NCBI GenBank assembly: GCA_946627325.1
Contig: CAMOVK010000007.1
Span: 1-40,427 of the forward strand
Length of the DNA: 40,427 nucleotides
Reading direction: 5' to 3'
DNA from: an uncultured Prevotella sp.
GTDB taxonomy: Bacteria; Bacteroidota; Bacteroidia; Bacteroidales; Bacteroidaceae
Part shown: positions 1 to 9,373 of the stretch, one piece after another
How positions within the stretch are numbered: position 1 is the first letter of the stretch
Layout: each line of letters starts with the position of its first letter
Program-made: the position numbers and the translations under genes
The notes under the pieces: model-generated
Seen by the model: the letters and a program-made list of their open reading frames with translations, nothing else
Told to the model about the DNA's origin: nothing
Databases searched by the model: none

Positions 1-10
1 AAAAATTTAC

Positions 11-808
11 TTACTTTATTTGCTTTACTGGGAAGGTAAAGTAGGTGTCGGGGAATGGTTCGTCTTTGAGTGTGAAGTGCCACCATTCGGTGTCTAACGG
101 TTTGAAACCATGTGCGAGCATTGCGCGTCGTAGTATCATTCGGTGTTCGAATTGTTCGGCAGTGATGCTGCGTTTCGGGTTTGCCGGGCTCTTCGAGTTG
201 TCGCCTGTATATTCGCCTGTTTCTGGATTTCCACAGAAATCGGGATGGCTCTCTGGTCCGAACCAGTCAAACGTTCCACCCATGTCGAGTTCTTTCTCTG
301 TTGTCATGTCGAAGAGAGTAAGATCGACGGTAGATCCTCGTGTGTGTCCGCTGCGCTCGTAGATGTACTCCTGCTCGAAGAGTACGCTCTTATCGAGGTC
401 GGGATAGAAGTATGGTTTCATCTTCGTGTCGTCGATGTCTTTAGCCCAGCGCACGAAGTGGTCAACTCCCTTTTGTGGTCGATAGGCGTCGTAGATTTTC
501 AGTCGGTATCCCTGCTTCATCACATCGTCGCTTACTTCTTTGAGTGCTTTAGCTGCCTGACGGGTTAGCAGTGCTGTAGGTTCTTCATATCCATCAATGC
601 GTTCACCTACGAAATTGTATGTTCCATAGTAACGAATCTCAAGAATAGCATCGGGCACTGCATCTGTGAGGGTTACAAACTGACTATTGTCATCGGTAGG
701 ACTGAATACGGAATTATCGTCATCGCTGTTGCAGCAGGTTATCACACACGCTCCGCAGATTAAAACGAGCACGGCTGCAAACATCCAAAATCTGGTTTTT
801 CTTTTCAT
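11..808 (-). CDS. VanX/DdpX-like D-alanyl-D-alanine dipeptidase (peptidase M15D), exported
   Basis: A 265-residue zinc D,D-dipeptidase-like protein. Family members hydrolyse D-Ala-D-Ala. The M15 zinc site is visible as SGHTRG..VD (His155, Asp162) and EWWHF (catalytic Glu241, ligand His244). Arg110 in YDAYRP matches the substrate-binding Arg of VanX. The N-terminus (about residues 1-26) is hydrophobic with several Cys and is followed by an acidic stretch (NSDDDNS), so the product is exported and may be a lipoprotein, although no lipobox is clean. No vanR/S/H/A-type genes lie nearby, so peptide salvage or wall recycling is more likely than glycopeptide resistance (inference). The gene lies downstream of recA in the same direction but is separated by 320 bp containing a hairpin and its own promoter-like box. 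Confidence 0.85.
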   Translation of the reverse strand: MKRKTRFWMFAAVLVLICGACVITCCNSDDDNSVFSPTDDNSQFVTLTDAVPDAILEIRYYGTYNFVGERIDGYEEPTALLTRQAAKALKEVSDDVMKQGYRLKIYDAYRPQKGVDHFVRWAKDIDDTKMKPYFYPDLDKSVLFEQEYIYERSGHTRGSTVDLTLFDMTTEKELDMGGTFDWFGPESHPDFCGNPETGEYTGDNSKSPANPKRSITAEQFEHRMILRRAMLAHGFKPLDTEWWHFTLKDEPFPDTYFTFPVKQIK

Positions 809-833
809 GTTGAAGTGTTTTTATATTTGCCAC

Positions 834-841
834 CAAAGGTA
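834..841 (-). promoter_or_regulatory. Promoter -7 box for the VanX-like gene
   Basis: TACCTTTG on the minus strand fits the Bacteroidetes -7 consensus TAnnTTTG. It lies 25 bp upstream of the ATG at 806-808. A TTTG at 867-870 is the nearest -33 candidate, but its 25-bp spacing is long, so only the -7 box is well supported. Confidence 0.5.
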
Positions 842-919
842 CATTTTTTTTAGAAAACATAGAAATCAAACGAGATTTTAGTTCTATTCGAGGATATGAG
901 TCCCTACCCCACAATTAGA

Positions 920-970
920 ACAATAAGGAGAGGGACTATACAAAAAGTCGTATAATCCCTCTCTTATTGT
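920..970. terminator. Long hairpin between recA and the VanX-like gene; rest of the 320-bp gap appears empty
   Basis: The arms ACAATAAGGAGAGGGA (920-935) and TCCCTCTCTTATTGT (956-970) pair over about 15 bp with one bulged base. An inner TATAC/GTATA pair extends the stem around a short loop. On the minus strand it lies about 160 bp after the recA stop, so it could end the parA-recA transcript. The following bases are only moderately T-rich. In the remaining gap, 971-1128 shows no ORF, RNA gene or repeat that I can recognise. Confidence 0.55.
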
Positions 971-1128
971 GGTACAGATTGTTGCTCGTTCGCAAACAAT
1001 GTATCTAACTGTCTAAATAAATTTATCTTTCTCGGTGTTCAAGCATTAGTTCGTCTGCAAAAACATCAATTTCGCCTTTGGTTCATGACACACCATGCAA
1101 ACTTCTACTTGTTCTTCGAGCGTTGATT

Positions 1129-2136
1129 TTACTCCGCATTTTTCGATACGGCTTCCTTGATTTTGGCTTCAAGTTCTTCGCTAAGCTCTGGATTATCGCG
1201 TAGCAAAGCTTTTGCAGCGTCGCGACCTTGTGCCAGTTTGCTACCATCGTATGAGAACCATGAACCACTCTTTTGAATGATGCCCAATTCTACACCAAGG
1301 TCGAGTATCTCGCCTGTCTTCGAAATTCCTTCGCCAAACATGATATCGAACTCACACTTGCGGAAAGGAGGAGCGACTTTGTTTTTAACTACTTTCACTT
1401 TCGTCAGACTGCCCACAACATTGTCGCCATCCTTTATGGCTGTTGATTTGCGGATGTCTATACGTACCGAAGCGTAGAATTTCAATGCGTTACCTCCTGT
1501 TGTTGTCTCTGGGTTACCGAACAGCATGCCTATCTTTTCACGCATCTGATTGATGAAGATGCAAGTAGTGTTGGTCTTGCTGATTGTTGAAGTGAGCTTT
1601 CTGAGTGCTTGACTCATAAGTCGTGCATGAAGTCCGACGGCAGAATCGCCCATATCGCCCTCTATTTCCTTTTTAGGTGTAAGCGCAGCAACTGAGTCGA
1701 TAACGATAATATCAATTGCCGATGAGCGTATCAATTGGTCCGCTATCTCAAGTGCCTGCTCACCATTGTCGGGCTGTGAGATGAGAAGGTTATCCACATC
1801 GACGCCCAACTTAGCCGCATAAAATCGGTCGAAAGCGTGCTCAGCATCGATAAAGGCTGCTATACCACCCAGTCGTTGTGCCTCAGCTATGGCATGAGTG
1901 GCAAGAGTTGTCTTTCCCGAAGACTCTGGACCATAGATTTCTATTATCCTTCCGCGAGGATAACCACCCACTCCAAGAGCCAGGTCAAGACCTAAACTTC
2001 CAGTAGGAATAACTTCAACATTCTCAGCGGTGGCATCACCGAGTTTCATTATCGATCCTTTTCCAAAATCTTTTTCTATCTTGCTCATCGCTGCCTGTAG
2101 GGCTTTCAAACGAGCTTGTTGGTCTTCTGTTTGCAT
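1129..2136 (-). CDS. recA: RecA recombinase
   Basis: RecA forms ATP-dependent filaments on single-stranded DNA, promotes strand exchange and triggers SOS-type repressor cleavage. The 335-residue protein has the short N-terminal helix, Walker A GPESSGKT (residues 69-76), Walker B-type [10 protein letters not shown], the L1/L2 DNA-binding region (including [17 protein letters not shown]) and a short acidic C-terminal tail. Length is normal for the family. The start 52 bp after ddh fits the usual RecA N-terminus, and the gene is the last of the run that begins at parA. No LexA-type operator could be recognised upstream, so it may depend on the upstream promoter or on a weak internal one. Confidence 0.98.
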   Translation of the reverse strand: MQTEDQQARLKALQAAMSKIEKDFGKGSIMKLGDATAENVEVIPTGSLGLDLALGVGGYPRGRIIEIYGPESSGKTTLATHAIAEAQRLGGIAAFIDAEHAFDRFYAAKLGVDVDNLLISQPDNGEQALEIADQLIRSSAIDIIVIDSVAALTPKKEIEGDMGDSAVGLHARLMSQALRKLTSTISKTNTTCIFINQMREKIGMLFGNPETTTGGNALKFYASVRIDIRKSTAIKDGDNVVGSLTKVKVVKNKVAPPFRKCEFDIMFGEGISKTGEILDLGVELGIIQKSGSWFSYDGSKLAQGRDAAKALLRDNPELSEELEAKIKEAVSKNAE

Positions 2137-2188
2137 GGGTATTTAGTCTTTTTAAGTCATTTATATTATTTGTATTTTCTACTCATCG

Positions 2189-3097
2189 TCATACGAGCTT
2201 TCCAATCCACTTTTCGCGGTTGCCTGGAAGGAGGTCGATTACTGGAATTTCAATCATCGTGTAGCAGCCTGGTTGCAATCGCATTGTGGCTCGTGCCACA
2301 CCAACGAGTACCTGAGCTGTCAGTGCGGGATTGTTAATGCTCATATTGAATTCGAAATGCTGATTATGCGTTTGACCAGACACACCTTTTCTGACGAGGT
2401 TAACGCCATGTCCCATATCGCGAACATTATCAACGCTATCCACTTCGAAAACGTGAGTCTCATCGTTAGCGAAATATGGATCTGCCTTTATCTGCTTTTC
2501 TACGTCGTCAAGCATAGCTCCTTTTTCCAATTCAACATATACCATACGGCGGTGTATTCCCTCTCCCAGCGGAATGGTTACTGATAGAGCATTCTTCACT
2601 CCCTCTTTTCCACGCACACACACGGAGTGTCCCATCGACATTCCTGGTCCGAAATTGGTGTAGGAAAGTCCCTTTGGTGCCAAGCTCTCCATTAGTGTAC
2701 GCACCACAGAGTCGCTGCCTGGGTCCCACCCGGCTGCTATCACGCTGACGCGCCCTATCTGCTGACATATCGGCATAAGGGTTTGTCGATACTGGCAGAT
2801 TTGGCTGTGAATATCGAAAGAGTCAACCGTGTTAATACCAAGTGGTAATATAGTTTTTGCATATTCTTCGCACGAGCGTGTAGGGGTAGCCAATATAGCA
2901 ACATCTACATCTTCCAAGTCGCGAATATCACTTACAACCTTATATGGTTCAAGTTCCAATGGTTTTGCGTCTGCTCCATGCCGACGCACTATGCCAGCCA
3001 CCTCAAAATCGGGTGCTGCCTGAAGCGCTTGCAGTGAGTATCGTCCTATGTTGCCATAACCCACAATTGCTGCGCGAATCTTCCTAATATCGTTCAT
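2189..3097 (-). CDS. ddh: meso-diaminopimelate D-dehydrogenase
   Basis: This enzyme (EC 1.4.1.16) reversibly makes meso-diaminopimelate from tetrahydrodipicolinate, ammonia and NADPH, the one-step branch of the DAP/lysine pathway, which feeds peptidoglycan and lysine. The N-terminal Rossmann motif is GYGNIG (residues 13-18). The protein has 302 residues, close to other bacterial DapDH enzymes, and family segments such as AAGWDPGSDS and GPGMSMGHS are present. It starts 19 bp after rel and precedes recA. Its place between a stringent-response enzyme and recA suggests shared transcription rather than shared function. Confidence 0.93.
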   Translation of the reverse strand: MNDIRKIRAAIVGYGNIGRYSLQALQAAPDFEVAGIVRRHGADAKPLELEPYKVVSDIRDLEDVDVAILATPTRSCEEYAKTILPLGINTVDSFDIHSQICQYRQTLMPICQQIGRVSVIAAGWDPGSDSVVRTLMESLAPKGLSYTNFGPGMSMGHSVCVRGKEGVKNALSVTIPLGEGIHRRMVYVELEKGAMLDDVEKQIKADPYFANDETHVFEVDSVDNVRDMGHGVNLVRKGVSGQTHNQHFEFNMSINNPALTAQVLVGVARATMRLQPGCYTMIEIPVIDLLPGNREKWIGKLV

Positions 3098-3116
3098 AGT
3101 TTTGCGGTTTTTATTT

Positions 3117-5489
3117 TTATTGTATTTCCATTACCTCCTTCAAATCTTCAATATTTTTCAGTCGGTTGATTATTACACTCACATCGTGTCGGTCATGCAC
3201 TCGCAGGTCAATCGTTCCGTCGAAAATGCCGTCTTCCGACGTTATTATAATTTTACGCATCATTATATTGAGCTTATCCGACAAGACCTCTGTCACTTCC
3301 TTCAACATTCCCATGCGGTCGATTCCTCTGATTTGAATTGTTGCGTTGAAGTGCATTCGCCAATGATTGCCCCATTTAGCATCGAGTATTCGGTTGCCGT
3401 AGCTCGACTTCAGTTTGTTGGCTATAGGACATGAGCGCAAATGGATTTCAATCTGCTTATCATCGTTGATAAATCCGAGAGCATCGTCGCCTGGTATGGG
3501 GTGACAACACTCGCGGAAAATGTATTTCTTTATATTCTCTTCGGTTACGTATATTGGTTTTTTCTTATTGAAATCCTTTCCTGCAGTAATCAGTTCGGGC
3601 GCATCCAGTCGTTCTCCTGATTGCTCTTTTTTATCGCCATCGCTCATGAAAGGCACAAATCGACGCCATGAAGATTTCTTCTTGTTCTTGTTTCGATTGT
3701 TTACAGAGTCGATATCGGATTGGGTCAGGACAATAGTCTTATCGCCAATAGCAAGGAAGAAGTTTTCTGGTCGGCGTATGTCGTGAATATCGCAGAGATG
3801 CTGGATAATGGGTGTAGTCATCTCTATGTCGTGATTGGCAAGGAAATCCTTCAGCATAGTCTCGCCTACCTTCTGCGTTTCTCGATTCTGTTTGCGCAAG
3901 ATTGCCTGTATTTTGCTTTTTGCTTTAGCCGTTGACACATATCCGAGCCAATCTTCCTTTACTCTCTGCGTATTAGATGTAATAATTTCTATCTGGTCGC
4001 CACTTTGCAATTTGTAGCTTAATGGCACTAGTTTGTGGTTAACTTTCGCTCCCATGCAGTGCGTTCCGAGAAAGGTGTGTATCTGGAAAGCAAAGTCGAG
4101 AGCGGTACAACCAATAGGTAGGTTCATCACATCGCCCTTTGGTGTGAACACATAGATTTCAGAAGCGAAGAGGTTTAGCTTCACCGCATCGAGAAAATCC
4201 ATTGCGTCGGGTTGTGGATCATCGAGTATTTCCTTAATTGTTCGCAGCCAATCGTTGAGTTCCGACTCATCTTCCATGTTTTCGGCTGGCGCATCTTTAT
4301 ACTTCCAATGCGCAGCGAAGCCTTGTTCGGCTATCTCGTCCATCCGCTCGGAACGTATCTGCACTTCTACCCATCGTCCTTGGTTCGACATGAATGTGGC
4401 GTGCAAAGCCTGATAGCCATTTGCCTTTGGCTGTCCGAGCCAGTCACGAATTCGGTCGGGGTGCTTGCGATAGAGCTTCGACAATTCTACATATATATTA
4501 TAGCAATCGTTGAGTTCGTTCTCCTTTGCTTTTGGTCGGAATACGATGCGCACAGCCAATATGTCGTAAACCTCTTCGAAAGTGAGGTGCTTGTTTTGCA
4601 TTTTCTTCCAAATCGAGTAAGGCGATTTCACCCTTGCTTTAATATCATAGTCTAAGCCCATACGGTCGAGAGCTTCTCTGATTGGCGTTGTAAACTGTCG
4701 GAAGAGTTCCTCACGCTCGTCTTGCGACAGCTTTAGCTTGCTAGTTATTGCGTTGTAATCGTCAGGATGTTCGTATCTGAAACTGAGGTCTTCGAGTTCG
4801 CTTTTAATTTTATTAAGTCCTAATCGATTGGCAAGCGGTGCATAAATATAGAGGGTTTCACCTGCTATCTTGTACTGTTTGTTTGCTGGTTGCGATTCGA
4901 GTGTTCGCATATTGTGCAGGCGGTCACATATTTTTATCAAGATAACCCTTATGTCATTGCTCATCGTAAGCAATAGTTTCTTGAAATTTTCGGCTTGTGC
5001 CGATGCTTGTTCTCCAAAAATTCCGCCCGATATCTTGGTCAGTCCATCAACGATTTGTGCTATCTTTTGCCCAAAGATATTCTCTATATCCTCTACTGTA
5101 TAATCGGTATCCTCTACAACGTCGTGCAGTAATGCTGAGCAGATGCTTGTAGAGCCGAGTCCCATTTCGCTGCTTGCAATCATAGCAACTGCTATAGGGT
5201 GCATGATATAGGGTTCTCCTGAGAGGCGTCGGACACCTTTATGAGCTTGTCGCGCAAAGTTGAACGCTTTCTTTATTATGTCAACTTTCTTGCGATGTCG
5301 TGAGTTCAGGTAGCTTTCGAGAAGTGCTTCGAAGGCTTCGTTTACCATTTTCTCATCATCGCCTTCTTGTATTTGTGCTTCGTTCGGCTCTGCTTTAGCA
5401 ACATCGGATTGCGTTTCGCTAGTGGTTTGCTGTGCTTCCTCGTTGTGAAGTGAATTGTCTATATTTGATTTTTTCTCGTCTTCGTTCAT
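3117..5489 (-). CDS. rel: Bifunctional RelA/SpoT-type (p)ppGpp synthetase/hydrolase
   Basis: A long Rel homologue (790 aa) that makes and degrades (p)ppGpp during starvation. Order: an acidic, low-complexity N-terminal extension (residues 1-45); an HD hydrolase with His83, His122-Asp123 and Asp189 in CDRLHNMRT; a synthetase domain from about 270 to 395 with RVKSPYSIWKKM and GYQALHATF; a TGS domain around 443-505; and a C-terminal regulatory region ending in an ACT-like domain. The motif separating bifunctional from synthesis-only enzymes reads RIRD (346-349), close to the basic RXKD of bifunctional members and unlike EXDD of RelA. With the intact HD site this argues for both activities. It sits between the mltD-like gene (22 bp) and ddh (19 bp). 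Confidence 0.95.
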   Translation of the reverse strand: MNEDEKKSNIDNSLHNEEAQQTTSETQSDVAKAEPNEAQIQEGDDEKMVNEAFEALLESYLNSRHRKKVDIIKKAFNFARQAHKGVRRLSGEPYIMHPIAVAMIASSEMGLGSTSICSALLHDVVEDTDYTVEDIENIFGQKIAQIVDGLTKISGGIFGEQASAQAENFKKLLLTMSNDIRVILIKICDRLHNMRTLESQPANKQYKIAGETLYIYAPLANRLGLNKIKSELEDLSFRYEHPDDYNAITSKLKLSQDEREELFRQFTTPIREALDRMGLDYDIKARVKSPYSIWKKMQNKHLTFEEVYDILAVRIVFRPKAKENELNDCYNIYVELSKLYRKHPDRIRDWLGQPKANGYQALHATFMSNQGRWVEVQIRSERMDEIAEQGFAAHWKYKDAPAENMEDESELNDWLRTIKEILDDPQPDAMDFLDAVKLNLFASEIYVFTPKGDVMNLPIGCTALDFAFQIHTFLGTHCMGAKVNHKLVPLSYKLQSGDQIEIITSNTQRVKEDWLGYVSTAKAKSKIQAILRKQNRETQKVGETMLKDFLANHDIEMTTPIIQHLCDIHDIRRPENFFLAIGDKTIVLTQSDIDSVNNRNKNKKKSSWRRFVPFMSDGDKKEQSGERLDAPELITAGKDFNKKKPIYVTEENIKKYIFRECCHPIPGDDALGFINDDKQIEIHLRSCPIANKLKSSYGNRILDAKWGNHWRMHFNATIQIRGIDRMGMLKEVTEVLSDKLNIMMRKIIITSEDGIFDGTIDLRVHDRHDVSVIINRLKNIEDLKEVMEIQ

Positions 5490-5511
5490 CGTAGCATCAT
5501 GTATTAAAATG

Positions 5512-6936
5512 TCATTTCACTTTTATTTGCTTTCCTGCCTTAATGGTTGAGCCTTTTATGCCATTCATTTTTTTGAGTTTATCCACTGTTGTTCCGTGTT
5601 TCTTCGCTATACTTGAGAGCGTTTCTCCCTTTTTAACTGTCACGTTTTTGCTCTGTTGCCTTGTCGATTTTCCCGACCTTCTGCTTTTCGACGATGCTCC
5701 GTGTCGGTATCGCGAGCTACTGCCCGATGATCTGCCACGATAGCTATCGCGCGATGAAGAATATCTGGAGGAACCTCTTGACGATGAGCTGTAACTTCTC
5801 GTTTGTGCCACAGGCTCTGTCACTGCCACCGTGTTTCGCTTGTTGAGCAATTCGTCGGCACGATAGGCATACACAGAATCTTCGTTCTCTATGAATGTCT
5901 TAATCTTCTCTATTGGCAGTCGGAGCATGGAAGGTTCGGTGTTTCCATTGACTACATCACGTCGATACTGTGGGTTAAGTTCGCGTAGCAGCTTTATCTC
6001 AATGTCGCATACGTTTGCTATCTGCTCAAGATGCAGATCGCGACTGACGAGCAGGGTATCGCTTTTTGCCGACAAATCAGTCACCATCGGGCAAATGCCG
6101 TGTTCGCAATAGTAGTTCATCACGTAGTTAGCAGCAATGAAAGCAGGTACATATCCTCGTGTTTCGGCTGGTAGATATGGGTATATTTCCCAGTAATCGC
6201 GAGTTCCTCCAGAGCGGAGAATTGCTTTATTTACATTCTCTGGGCCGCAGTTGTATGCTGCAATCACGAGATTCCAGTCGCCAAAAATCTTGTAAAGGTC
6301 GTACAGATAGTGAGCTGCCGCATACGATGCTCTTATAGGATCGCATCGTTCATCTACAAGCGAGTTGACTTGTAGTCCATATCTTTTTCCTGTTGCCAGC
6401 ATGAATTGCCACAAACCAGTTGCTCCTACACGCGACACTGCCTTTGGGTTAAGTGCCGATTCGATAACTGGCAGATATTTCAACTCCAACGGCAGATTGT
6501 ATGACTCGAGTGCTTCTTCAAATATGGGTGTATAGAAATTAGCCAAACCAAGCATGAGGCTCACTTGTCGGCGACCGCGCGTTGTATATCTGTCAATCAT
6601 CTTTCTGACCACTTCATTATATGGCATCTCCATGATTGTGGGCAGTTTTGTCAATCGTTCTATGTATGTTTCGTCACTGAAATATGGATTTTCATCAGCA
6701 GATTGACAATCCGAATCTTGCTGCACGTAGTTTTGGGCATGATAGAGGGTCAGCATACTGTCCACGTTTTCTATCATTGCTTCAGGCAATTCGATTATTT
6801 CTTCTTCACCATCAACTTCTGTTATGATTATGTCGTCATCAGCATAGCCGTCGTCTGGATAATCATACTGAGCGAAAGCGGTTGTAGAAACGAAAAAAAG
6901 TGGTAATATAATCAGTAGTTTTAATATTCTGTTCAT
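5512..6936 (-). CDS. mltD: MltD-like lytic transglycosylase with one LysM domain
   Basis: A secreted peptidoglycan lytic transglycosylase that cleaves the MurNAc-GlcNAc bond without hydrolysis. A signal peptide (about residues 1-22, ending AFA-Q) precedes an acidic stretch. The SLT goose-lysozyme-like domain follows, with the probable catalytic Glu159 in VIESALNP, then the family blocks GATGLWQFM and AAYNCGPENV. A Ser/Arg/Tyr-rich linker (about 380-428) leads to a single LysM domain (about 429-474) for glycan binding. E. coli MltD has two LysM repeats, so this version is shorter at the C-terminus. It lies 28 bp after DUF5683 and 22 bp before rel. Confidence 0.92.
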   Translation of the reverse strand: MNRILKLLIILPLFFVSTTAFAQYDYPDDGYADDDIIITEVDGEEEIIELPEAMIENVDSMLTLYHAQNYVQQDSDCQSADENPYFSDETYIERLTKLPTIMEMPYNEVVRKMIDRYTTRGRRQVSLMLGLANFYTPIFEEALESYNLPLELKYLPVIESALNPKAVSRVGATGLWQFMLATGKRYGLQVNSLVDERCDPIRASYAAAHYLYDLYKIFGDWNLVIAAYNCGPENVNKAILRSGGTRDYWEIYPYLPAETRGYVPAFIAANYVMNYYCEHGICPMVTDLSAKSDTLLVSRDLHLEQIANVCDIEIKLLRELNPQYRRDVVNGNTEPSMLRLPIEKIKTFIENEDSVYAYRADELLNKRNTVAVTEPVAQTRSYSSSSRGSSRYSSSRDSYRGRSSGSSSRYRHGASSKSRRSGKSTRQQSKNVTVKKGETLSSIAKKHGTTVDKLKKMNGIKGSTIKAGKQIKVK

Positions 6937-6964
6937 AATTATATATTTTACGTTTTTTACACTT

Positions 6965-7636
6965 TTAGAATGTCACACAGCATCGTAATCCAAGTGCTGT
7001 GCCATGTAGCGACAATCTGTCTGTTGGGGCATTGATTATCGTTGGAGTAATGCTCATCGACAAATCGTCTGAAATATCGAAGTCGGACAATGATGCATCA
7101 ATGAAAGCATCGACTACTTGAACTGCATAAACACCTATCATTATGATGTAGCTCAGGTCGCGATAACGTCGGTAGTAGTCTTTTCGACGCTTAAACACAT
7201 TGGCATAGTGTCCACTATTTGCCTCTGTAATGTGCGAGCCGAGATGCAGAAACTGGTTGTAACTTTGCGTTTCTGGGTCATCGTCCATAATGTCGAGATA
7301 TGCCTGTGAATAGTCGTCATACATCATCGAGTTCCATCGTGCAGCATAAATACAACCCATGAATCCTCCGTAAACGATGGGGAGTTTCCAGAATTTACGA
7401 TTGTATATTTGCCCTGCTCCTGGCAACACAGCTGATAGCAGTAATGCTTTCTTAGGATTTGGTCGCCACGTTGCCCAGTCTCTCGGTGCTTTTTTTGTCT
7501 GTTCGATGATTGTGGTATCTGCTATATTAACCTTCGATGAGTCATTGTCAAACACGACTGCCGACGATTTTTGGAAAATCATCGCAAGCATTACTGTCAG
7601 TAACAAGCGTGTCATTATCGACTGTTTCGACATCAT
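6965..7636 (-). CDS. DUF5683 membrane-associated protein
   Basis: A 223-residue protein of unknown function. It has a signal-like N-terminus (hydrophobic residues 8-25, with a possible alternative start at Met8). The conserved block PNPKKALLLSAVLPGAGQIYNRKFWK, at about residues 61-86, is characteristic of DUF5683 and resembles small membrane proteins with a GAGQ motif. Hydrophobic segments follow near 90-100 and 160-180, and the C-terminus may be outer-membrane-like (ends in Phe). It lies 17 bp after parB and 28 bp before the mltD-like gene. The location suggests an envelope role linked to the cell cycle, which is inference only. Confidence 0.82.
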   Translation of the reverse strand: MMSKQSIMTRLLLTVMLAMIFQKSSAVVFDNDSSKVNIADTTIIEQTKKAPRDWATWRPNPKKALLLSAVLPGAGQIYNRKFWKLPIVYGGFMGCIYAARWNSMMYDDYSQAYLDIMDDDPETQSYNQFLHLGSHITEANSGHYANVFKRRKDYYRRYRDLSYIIMIGVYAVQVVDAFIDASLSDFDISDDLSMSITPTIINAPTDRLSLHGTALGLRCCVTF

Positions 7637-7653
7637 CGTGTTTGAGTTATTAG

Positions 7654-8541
7654 TTATTTTACCGTTTTTAGCGCGTTAATGATTGTTTCCATTTCGTCTG
7701 CATTGGCGAAAGGTATTACTATTTTTCCTTTTCCACTTGCGCCTATCGTCATAGTCACCTTAGTGTTCAAGGCTTTTGACAATCGCTGTCGCAGCTGGTC
7801 GCAGTCGGATGGCAAGGTCGATTTTGATTGCAGTTTCTTTTTACCGATTTCAATGTCATGACCATTTTTGAGCAGTCCTGCCATCTCTTCCACTTGTCTG
7901 ACTGTGTACTCTTTCTTTTGTATTTCGCGGAAAAGTCTCAACTGCACCGAAGGGCTATCTATAGAGAGGAGGGCTCGTGCGTGTCCCATATCGATTGTTT
8001 TCTGTTGCAAAGCCATTTGCACCTGTGCTGGCAACTTGAGTAGTCGCAGGTGGTTTGTCACAGCCACTCTGCTCTTTCCCACTCTTTCAGCCACTTTCTC
8101 CTGCGTCATTTTAGTTCGTTCGATAAGGTGAGCATACGCTAATGCTATTTCAATTGGATTGAGGTCTTCTCGCTGTATGTTTTCTACGAGAGCCATCTCC
8201 ATCACTCCTTCGTCATCTGTTGTTCGAATATAGGCTGGTATTGTTTTCAGTCCTGCTATCTGCGACGCTCTCCATCTGCGTTCGCCAGCGATGATTTGGA
8301 ATGTCTTATCGGGCATTTCCCTAAGGGTAATAGGCTGGATTATTCCTATTTCCTTTATGCTGTTTGCAAGTTCTTGCAGTGCTTCCGAGTCGAATTCTCT
8401 TCGTGGCTGATTAGGGTTTGCCACGATTTTTTCTATTGCTACTTCGTTGATTGTCGATGAGCCTTGTGTTGCTGGTTCATCGTTAGGCAGCATGGCGTCG
8501 AGCCCCCTGCCAAGTGCTGGATATTTTTTCTTTACTGCCAC
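7654..8541 (-). CDS. parB: ParB chromosome-partitioning protein
   Basis: ParB is the CTP-dependent DNA clamp that loads at parS sites and works with ParA in origin segregation. The 295-residue protein has the N-terminal ParB/Srx-like CTPase domain with GERRWRAS (86-93) and the ENIQREDLNPIE block. A helix-turn-helix region follows (about 120-190, RVGKSRVAVTNHLRLL) that would read parS, then a Lys-rich linker and a C-terminal dimerisation segment. It starts 37 bp after parA. I did not find a canonical parS sequence in the window. Confidence 0.96.
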   Translation of the reverse strand: MAVKKKYPALGRGLDAMLPNDEPATQGSSTINEVAIEKIVANPNQPRREFDSEALQELANSIKEIGIIQPITLREMPDKTFQIIAGERRWRASQIAGLKTIPAYIRTTDDEGVMEMALVENIQREDLNPIEIALAYAHLIERTKMTQEKVAERVGKSRVAVTNHLRLLKLPAQVQMALQQKTIDMGHARALLSIDSPSVQLRLFREIQKKEYTVRQVEEMAGLLKNGHDIEIGKKKLQSKSTLPSDCDQLRQRLSKALNTKVTMTIGASGKGKIVIPFANADEMETIINALKTVK

Positions 8542-8578
8542 GGTTTGTTTATTCTATTTTGTGCGGGTTTATTACTAC

Positions 8579-9343
8579 TTATTTTTCGCGACTTATTATT
8601 TCGCTTGCAAGTGAAAGATAGTTTTTTGCTCCTGTTGACGTTGCGTCGTAGAGTATTACTGGCAGTCCGTGACTGGGGCTTTCTCCCAATTTTACGTTGC
8701 GTTGAATAACGGTTTTGAACACGAGTTCTTGGAAGTGTCGCTTAACTTGGTCGTACACTTGGTTTGCCAGTCTTAGTCGGGCGTCGTACATTGTTAGCAA
8801 AAATCCTTCTATCTCAAGTTGAGGATTGAGTCGTCGTTTTATTATTTTTATTGTATTGAGTAGTTTACTTATTCCTTCGAGTGCGAAGTATTCGCTCTGC
8901 ACTGGTATGATTACCGAGTCGGCGGCTGTGAGCGAATTAATCGTTATAAGCCCGAGCGATGGTGCGCAGTCGATTAATATGTAGTCATAGTCCGCCACTA
9001 TTGGTTCGAGCATACGACGAACTATATTCTCGCGGTCTTCTATTTCGAGCATTTCTATCTCTGCTCCCACGAGGTTTATGTGGCTCGGTATGATGTCAAG
9101 TCGGTCTATATCAGTGGTATAGATAGCATCTTTCACGCTGGCTTCACCTATTATACATTCATAGAGGGAGCCTTCGATTTTGCTTATATCAACACCGAGT
9201 CCACTCGACGCGTTTGCTTGCGGGTCGGCATCGATGAGTAGCACTGATTTTTCGAGTGTTGCAAGCGATGCAGCAAGATTGATAGAAGTAGTGGTCTTGC
9301 CTACTCCGCCTTTCTGATTTGCTATTGCTATTATCTTTCCCAT
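8579..9343 (-). CDS. parA: ParA/Soj chromosome-partitioning ATPase
   Basis: ParA is a dimerising ATPase that binds nucleoid DNA and moves ParB-origin complexes. The deviant Walker A KGGVGKTT (residues 11-18) carries the signature Lys, followed by LLIDADPQANASSG and the later IDCAPSLGL motif. The length (254 aa) and the lack of an N-terminal DNA-binding extension match chromosomal Soj-type ParA rather than plasmid P1-type. It is the first gene of the long minus-strand run and is preceded by a promoter box at 9374-9381. A chromosomal parAB pair usually lies near the replication origin, so this window may be origin-proximal (inference). Confidence 0.96.
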   Translation of the reverse strand: MGKIIAIANQKGGVGKTTTSINLAASLATLEKSVLLIDADPQANASSGLGVDISKIEGSLYECIIGEASVKDAIYTTDIDRLDIIPSHINLVGAEIEMLEIEDRENIVRRMLEPIVADYDYILIDCAPSLGLITINSLTAADSVIIPVQSEYFALEGISKLLNTIKIIKRRLNPQLEIEGFLLTMYDARLRLANQVYDQVKRHFQELVFKTVIQRNVKLGESPSHGLPVILYDATSTGAKNYLSLASEIISREK

Positions 9344-9373
9344 ATCTGATGTGTATTATCTGCAGTCATTCGG

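Noticed and set aside
1..808. Vancomycin-resistance cluster
   Set aside because: Only a VanX-like gene is present; no VanA/H ligase or dehydrogenase and no VanRS regulators are nearby.
720..914. Small ORFs around 687-914 and 1083-1268
   Set aside because: They overlap the VanX-like and recA coding ends or the hairpin region in other frames, with no independent support.
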